Assembly (NCBI RefSeq): GCF_900112225.1
Contig: NZ_FOLD01000025.1
Location: 28,186 to 92,185, forward strand
Direction of reading: 5' to 3'
Source: Massilia yuzhufengensis
Lineage (GTDB): Bacteria > Pseudomonadota > Gammaproteobacteria > Burkholderiales > Burkholderiaceae_D
DNA length: 64,000 bases
The notes beneath the pieces were generated by a model. It saw only the letters and a program-made list of their open reading frames with translations. It searched no databases and was not told where the DNA came from. The position numbers were made by a program, and so were the translations under genes. Positions 60,891-64,000 of the stretch are shown here, one piece after another (the stretch's first letter is position 1; each line of letters starts with the position of its first letter).

Positions 60891-62084
60891 ATGAAAATCG
60901 AGAATCCAAATCCTATCCAGTGGCAGTTTTCAGAGCGCGCGCAGCAGCTGCAAAGCTCGTTCATCCGCGAAATCCTGAAGATCACCCAGCGCCCGGAGAT
61001 CATCTCCTTCGCCGGCGGCCTGCCTTCCCCTGCCACCTTCCCGGTCGAGCGCATGAAAGCCGCGTACGACAAGGTGCTGAGCGAGGCCGGCAAGGTGGCC
61101 CTGCAATACGGCCCGACCGACGGCTACGGCCCGCTGCGCGAATGGATCGCCAACTCGCTGTCCACCGAAGGCTCCCGCATCCTGCCTGAACAGATCCTGA
61201 TGACCTCCGGCTCGCAGCAGGCACTCGACCTGCTGGGCAAGGTCCTGGTCGACGAAGGCAGCCGCGTGCTGGTCGAGACCCCGAGCTACCTCGGCGCCCT
61301 GCAGGCCTTCTCGGTCTACCGCCCCGAATTCAAATCCGTCGACACCGACGAGCACGGCCTGGTGCCGTCCTCGATCGCGGCCGTGGCCGAAGGCGCGCGC
61401 ATGCTGTACTCGCTGCCGAACTTCCAGAACCCGACCGGCCGTTCGCTGTCGCTGGAACGCCGCCAGGAACTGGTGGAGACCTGCGCCCGCTTCGGCATCC
61501 CGCTGATCGAAGACGATCCGTACGGCGCGCTGAGCTACAAAGGCGAGCCGATGCCGAAGATGGTCGCGATGAACCCGGACGGCGTCATCTACATGGGTTC
61601 GTTCTCGAAGGTGCTGACCCCGGGCATCCGCCTGGGTTACGTGTGCGCCCCGCTGCCGCTGGTGCGCCGCCTCGAGCTGGCCAAGCAGGCCGCCGACCTG
61701 CACACCGCGCAACTGACGCAAATGGTGGTGCACGAGGTGGTCAAGGACGGTTTCCTGGACCAGCACATCCCGACCATCCGCAAGCTGTATGGCGACCAGT
61801 GCCAGTGCATGCTCGACGCGATGACCGAGCACTTCCCGGCCAGCGTGACCTGGACCAAGCCGGAGGGCGGCATGTTCATCTGGGTGACCCTGCCCAAGAG
61901 CATCGACGCCATGAAACTGCTGGACCAGTCGCTGGCCGCACGCGTGGCCTTCGTGCCGGGCGCGCCCTTCTACGCCAACGAAGCGGCCAGCAACACCCTG
62001 CGCCTGTCCTTCGTGACCGTGCCGCCGGAACGCATCCGCGAAGGCATCGCCGTCCTTGGCAAGCTGATCAAGGACATGCTGTAA
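60891..62084 (+). CDS. PLP-dependent class I/II aminotransferase
   Basis: 397 residues, fold-type I. SFAGGLPSPATFP near the N-terminus, LQYGPTDGYGPLREW, LPNFQNPTGRSLS, IEDDPYGALSY and Schiff-base Lys in GSFSKVLTPGIRLG are those of the LysN / 2-aminoadipate / alanine aminotransferase group. Substrate uncertain. ATG 60891 is chosen over an in-frame upstream start that lacks family residues. TTATAAT at 60834-60840 gives a possible -10. Confidence 0.88.
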   Translation: MKIENPNPIQWQFSERAQQLQSSFIREILKITQRPEIISFAGGLPSPATFPVERMKAAYDKVLSEAGKVALQYGPTDGYGPLREWIANSLSTEGSRILPEQILMTSGSQQALDLLGKVLVDEGSRVLVETPSYLGALQAFSVYRPEFKSVDTDEHGLVPSSIAAVAEGARMLYSLPNFQNPTGRSLSLERRQELVETCARFGIPLIEDDPYGALSYKGEPMPKMVAMNPDGVIYMGSFSKVLTPGIRLGYVCAPLPLVRRLELAKQAADLHTAQLTQMVVHEVVKDGFLDQHIPTIRKLYGDQCQCMLDAMTEHFPASVTWTKPEGGMFIWVTLPKSIDAMKLLDQSLAARVAFVPGAPFYANEAASNTLRLSFVTVPPERIREGIAVLGKLIKDML

Positions 62085-62251
62085 ACGCGGGCGGCCACGG
62101 CCGCCTGGCTTGACCGCCGGTTCCCGCCGGCGGCCAACCTGTAGTTGTAGTGATGCAACATTTATATGGTGTGCGGAAACAATAGTTGCCGCAAGAGTTA
62201 GCGAACAGAGTATCATTTTTCGCAGTCACACTCCGCCCCCCCAGCGACCGT

Positions 62252-63607
62252 ATGAACCACCCTGCCTTCGCGACTCCGGCGCCCCAGCGCCAGGCCGCGA
62301 TCCTGATTGTCGACGACGCGCCCGCCAGCCTCGGGCTGCTGCAGGACATCCTGCGCAACCAGGGATACCGCACCTTCGTCGCCACCTCCGGCGAGCGCGC
62401 CCTCGACCTGGCCCAGCGCCTCCAGCCCGACCTGATCCTGCTCGACGTGATGCTGCCCGGCCTCGATGGCCTGGAAACCTGCAGCCGCCTCAAGACCCTG
62501 CCGCGCACCGCCGACATCCCGGTGATCTTCGTCAGCGCCTGCTCCGACACCGACGACATCGTGGCCGGCTTCGACCGCGGCGCGGCCGACTACATCGCCA
62601 AGCCGCTGCGCCTGCCGGAAGTGTGCGCGCGCGTGCGCGCCCAACTCCAGATGCGCGCCGCCAGCCGCTCCAACACCCAGCAGGTGGAACGCCTGCGCAT
62701 GATCGTCGACGGCATGGACGAAGGCCTGATGCTGCTTGGCCAGGACGGGCGTATCCAGTACGCCAATCCGGCCAGCCAGCGCTGCCTCGGCACCGACGCG
62801 CGCGACCTGGCCGGCCGCGGGCTGGCCGAACTGCTGGCCGAGCCGTCCGCGCAAGAGATCGAGAGCTGGTTCGACACGCGCGATACCGGCGCGCCGGGGC
62901 AGGCGCGCAGCGCGCGCGAAGTGCTGGTGCGCCACCCCGACGGCAGCCTGCGCCCGATGGACCTGAGCCTGTCGCCGATGGCCTCGAGCGAACAGCTGTG
63001 GGTCGCCCTGCTGCACGACATCAGCCACCACAAGCAGTCCGAAAACGCGCTGCAGCGCGCGGCCCTGGCCGACCCGCTCACCGGCATCGCCAACCGCCGC
63101 CACTTCGACGCCTGCCTCGAACGCGAATGGCAGCGCGCGATCCGGGTCGCCAAGCCGATCTCGCTGCTGGTGCTCGACGTCGACCACTTCAAGCTCTACA
63201 ACGACCTGTTCGGCCACGCCGCCGGCGACCAGTGCCTGCAGGCCGTGGCCAGCACCCTGCAGTCGCACGCCCTGCGCGCCACCGACCTCGCCGCGCGCTA
63301 CGGCGGCGAGGAATTCGTGCTGCTGCTGCCCGACACCTCGCACGGCGGCGCGGCCAAGCTGGCCGAATCGATCCGGCATGAGGTCGAACGCCTGCGGGTG
63401 CCGAACCCGCGCTCGACCACGTCCGGCTTCGTCACCGTGAGCGTGGGGGCGGCAACCTTCGTGCCCTCGCAGTTCGACGATATCCGCTCGCTGTTCCTGG
63501 CGGCGGACCGGGCGATGTACGACGCCAAGGCGGCGGGCAGGAATTCCACGAAGGCGGTGGAAGGCGGGTTTGCGTGGGAGGCGATGCAGCAGGCGCTGGC
63601 GCGATAA
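62252..63607 (+). CDS. Response regulator with PAS and GGDEF domains
   Basis: 451 residues. REC domain (about 15-135) with phospho-acceptor in LILLDVMLPGLDG, and KPLRLPEV; PAS domain (about 155-275) with GMDEGLMLLGQDGRIQYAN; GGDEF domain (about 285-445) with RYGGEEF. The residues at the inhibitory site read RATD, so product inhibition is likely. Should be a phosphorylation-controlled diguanylate cyclase. No cognate kinase adjacent. ATG 62252; an upstream in-frame ATG exists but lies before the REC fold. Confidence 0.92.
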   Translation: MNHPAFATPAPQRQAAILIVDDAPASLGLLQDILRNQGYRTFVATSGERALDLAQRLQPDLILLDVMLPGLDGLETCSRLKTLPRTADIPVIFVSACSDTDDIVAGFDRGAADYIAKPLRLPEVCARVRAQLQMRAASRSNTQQVERLRMIVDGMDEGLMLLGQDGRIQYANPASQRCLGTDARDLAGRGLAELLAEPSAQEIESWFDTRDTGAPGQARSAREVLVRHPDGSLRPMDLSLSPMASSEQLWVALLHDISHHKQSENALQRAALADPLTGIANRRHFDACLEREWQRAIRVAKPISLLVLDVDHFKLYNDLFGHAAGDQCLQAVASTLQSHALRATDLAARYGGEEFVLLLPDTSHGGAAKLAESIRHEVERLRVPNPRSTTSGFVTVSVGAATFVPSQFDDIRSLFLAADRAMYDAKAAGRNSTKAVEGGFAWEAMQQALAR

Positions 63608-63692
63608 GCCCGACGCGGCCCGCGCCAGCCGCACGTCGTTCCGGCGAAGGCCCACTGCTGTCCGGAATAATTTGCTTGACTTAGCAAGGAGG

Positions 63693-63757
63693 GGTTGCAG
63701 GCATTGGTTTACGAGGGTTAACCTCGGTTTGCCGACTTAAAAACCAAACCTGCAACC
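63693..63757 (+). promoter_or_regulatory. Nested hairpin immediately before the transposase start
   Basis: GGTTGCAGG (63693-63701) pairs with CCTGCAACC (63749-63757), TTGGTTT (63704-63710) with AAACCAA (63741-63747), and an inner CGAGG/CCTCG loop. The ATG follows at 63758 and AAGGAGG precedes the stem. Confidence 0.7.
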
Positions 63758-64000
63758 ATGTACAGCATAACGACATTTCAAGAATTAATGAAGGGGCTGC
63801 CCCGCGCTGCCTTCGATCAGGCAGTCGCCCGCCACAATGCCGCCAAATATACCAAGCACTTCAAGCCTTGGAATCACATGACGGCGATGGTGTATGCGCA
63901 GGCCAGCGGAGCGCCGAGTTTGCGCGCCCTCGAAACTGGCTTCAATGCGCACGCATCGCATCACTACCATCTCGGCGCCTCAATGCTCAAGCGTTCGACG
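63758..64000 (+). CDS. IS4-family transposase (DUF4372-type), 3-prime part missing
   Basis: 81 N-terminal residues visible. MYSITTFQELMKGLPRAAF and WNHMTAMVYAQASGAPSLR, followed by LETGFNAHASHHYHLG, match the N-terminal DUF4372 region of IS4-type DDE transposases. The catalytic domain lies beyond the window. Confidence 0.85.
   Translation, partial: MYSITTFQELMKGLPRAAFDQAVARHNAAKYTKHFKPWNHMTAMVYAQASGAPSLRALETGFNAHASHHYHLGASMLKRST

Larger units (their letters stand above)
63660..64000 (+). mobile_element. IS4-type insertion sequence, left end, cut by window end
   Basis: Starts near TGTCCGGAATAATTTG (left boundary approximate, about 63658). Contains an AAGGAGGGG box, a nested leader hairpin and the transposase start. 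A probable remnant of a repeat (GTTCCGGCGAAGGCC at 63635-63650) sits just outside. Right end and target duplication are outside the window. Confidence 0.7.

Overview
The window looks like chromosome from a GC-rich betaproteobacterium, most likely of the family Oxalobacteraceae (Massilia / Duganella / Janthinobacterium type). This rests on gene content and order: an flhDC-motAB-che block, EarP next to an Arg32-type EF-P, a DUF3460-scpA-panC run, and high-GC codon use throughout. The species assignment is inference; no rRNA is present. Only the right edge, an IS4-type element cut by the window end, is clearly mobile.

Layout. 1-7.7 kb (minus strand): clpB (cut by the window start), a YiaA/B membrane protein, crcB, moaE, a DUF349 protein, a hemerythrin-like protein and a YcaQ-type DNA glycosylase. 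7.8-16.2 kb (plus): sbcDC, a small zinc-ribbon protein, an NPPW methyltransferase, initiator tRNA-Met and dbpA. 16.3-18 kb: a membrane pseudokinase with a PEGA-like tail, translationally coupled to a TssQ-like lipoprotein. 18-21.6 kb (minus): a Tat amidase, efp and earP. 22-25.2 kb (plus): a three-gene module made of a Gly-rich/poly-Gln triple-repeat protein, a small protein resembling a protease prodomain, and a subtilase. 25.3-27.4 kb (minus): five tRNAs (Ala-Glu-Glu-Ala-Glu) followed upstream by gltX. 27.5-32.6 kb (minus): an alpha-oxoamine synthase, a tandem GGDEF-GGDEF-EAL protein and mrp. 32.8-39.3 kb (plus): metG, a possible FabMG-type reductase, a DUF3460 protein, scpA, panC and a PilZ flagellar brake. 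39.4-52 kb (minus): the flagellar/chemotaxis block, reading flhD-flhC-methyltransferase-motA-motB-CheZ-like-cheY-cheA-cheW-cheR-cheD-cheB-cheY-cheZ, then an EAL/HDOD protein. 52.5-55.7 kb (plus): kynU, kynA, a hydrolase and a GFA-family protein. 55.7-63.6 kb: htpG, a divergent MocR/EamA pair, ridA, an aminotransferase and a REC-PAS-GGDEF protein. 63.66 kb to the end: the IS element.

How the genes work together. Cyclic-di-GMP and motility genes are concentrated here: two GGDEF proteins, a degenerate EAL/HDOD protein and a PilZ brake surround the flagellar master operon and the chemotaxis genes. Upstream of flhDC lie three evenly built sigma-28-like promoters, which would place the class 1 regulator under late flagellar sigma control. 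clpB and htpG both have sigma-32 promoter matches. EF-P carries the Arg32 that its neighbour EarP is known to rhamnosylate. GluRS lies directly upstream of three tRNA-Glu genes.

The least explained parts are the subtilase module at 22.0-25.2 kb, the pseudokinase/TssQ-like pair at 16.4-18 kb, the second CheZ-like protein, and the membrane methyltransferase coupled to flhC.
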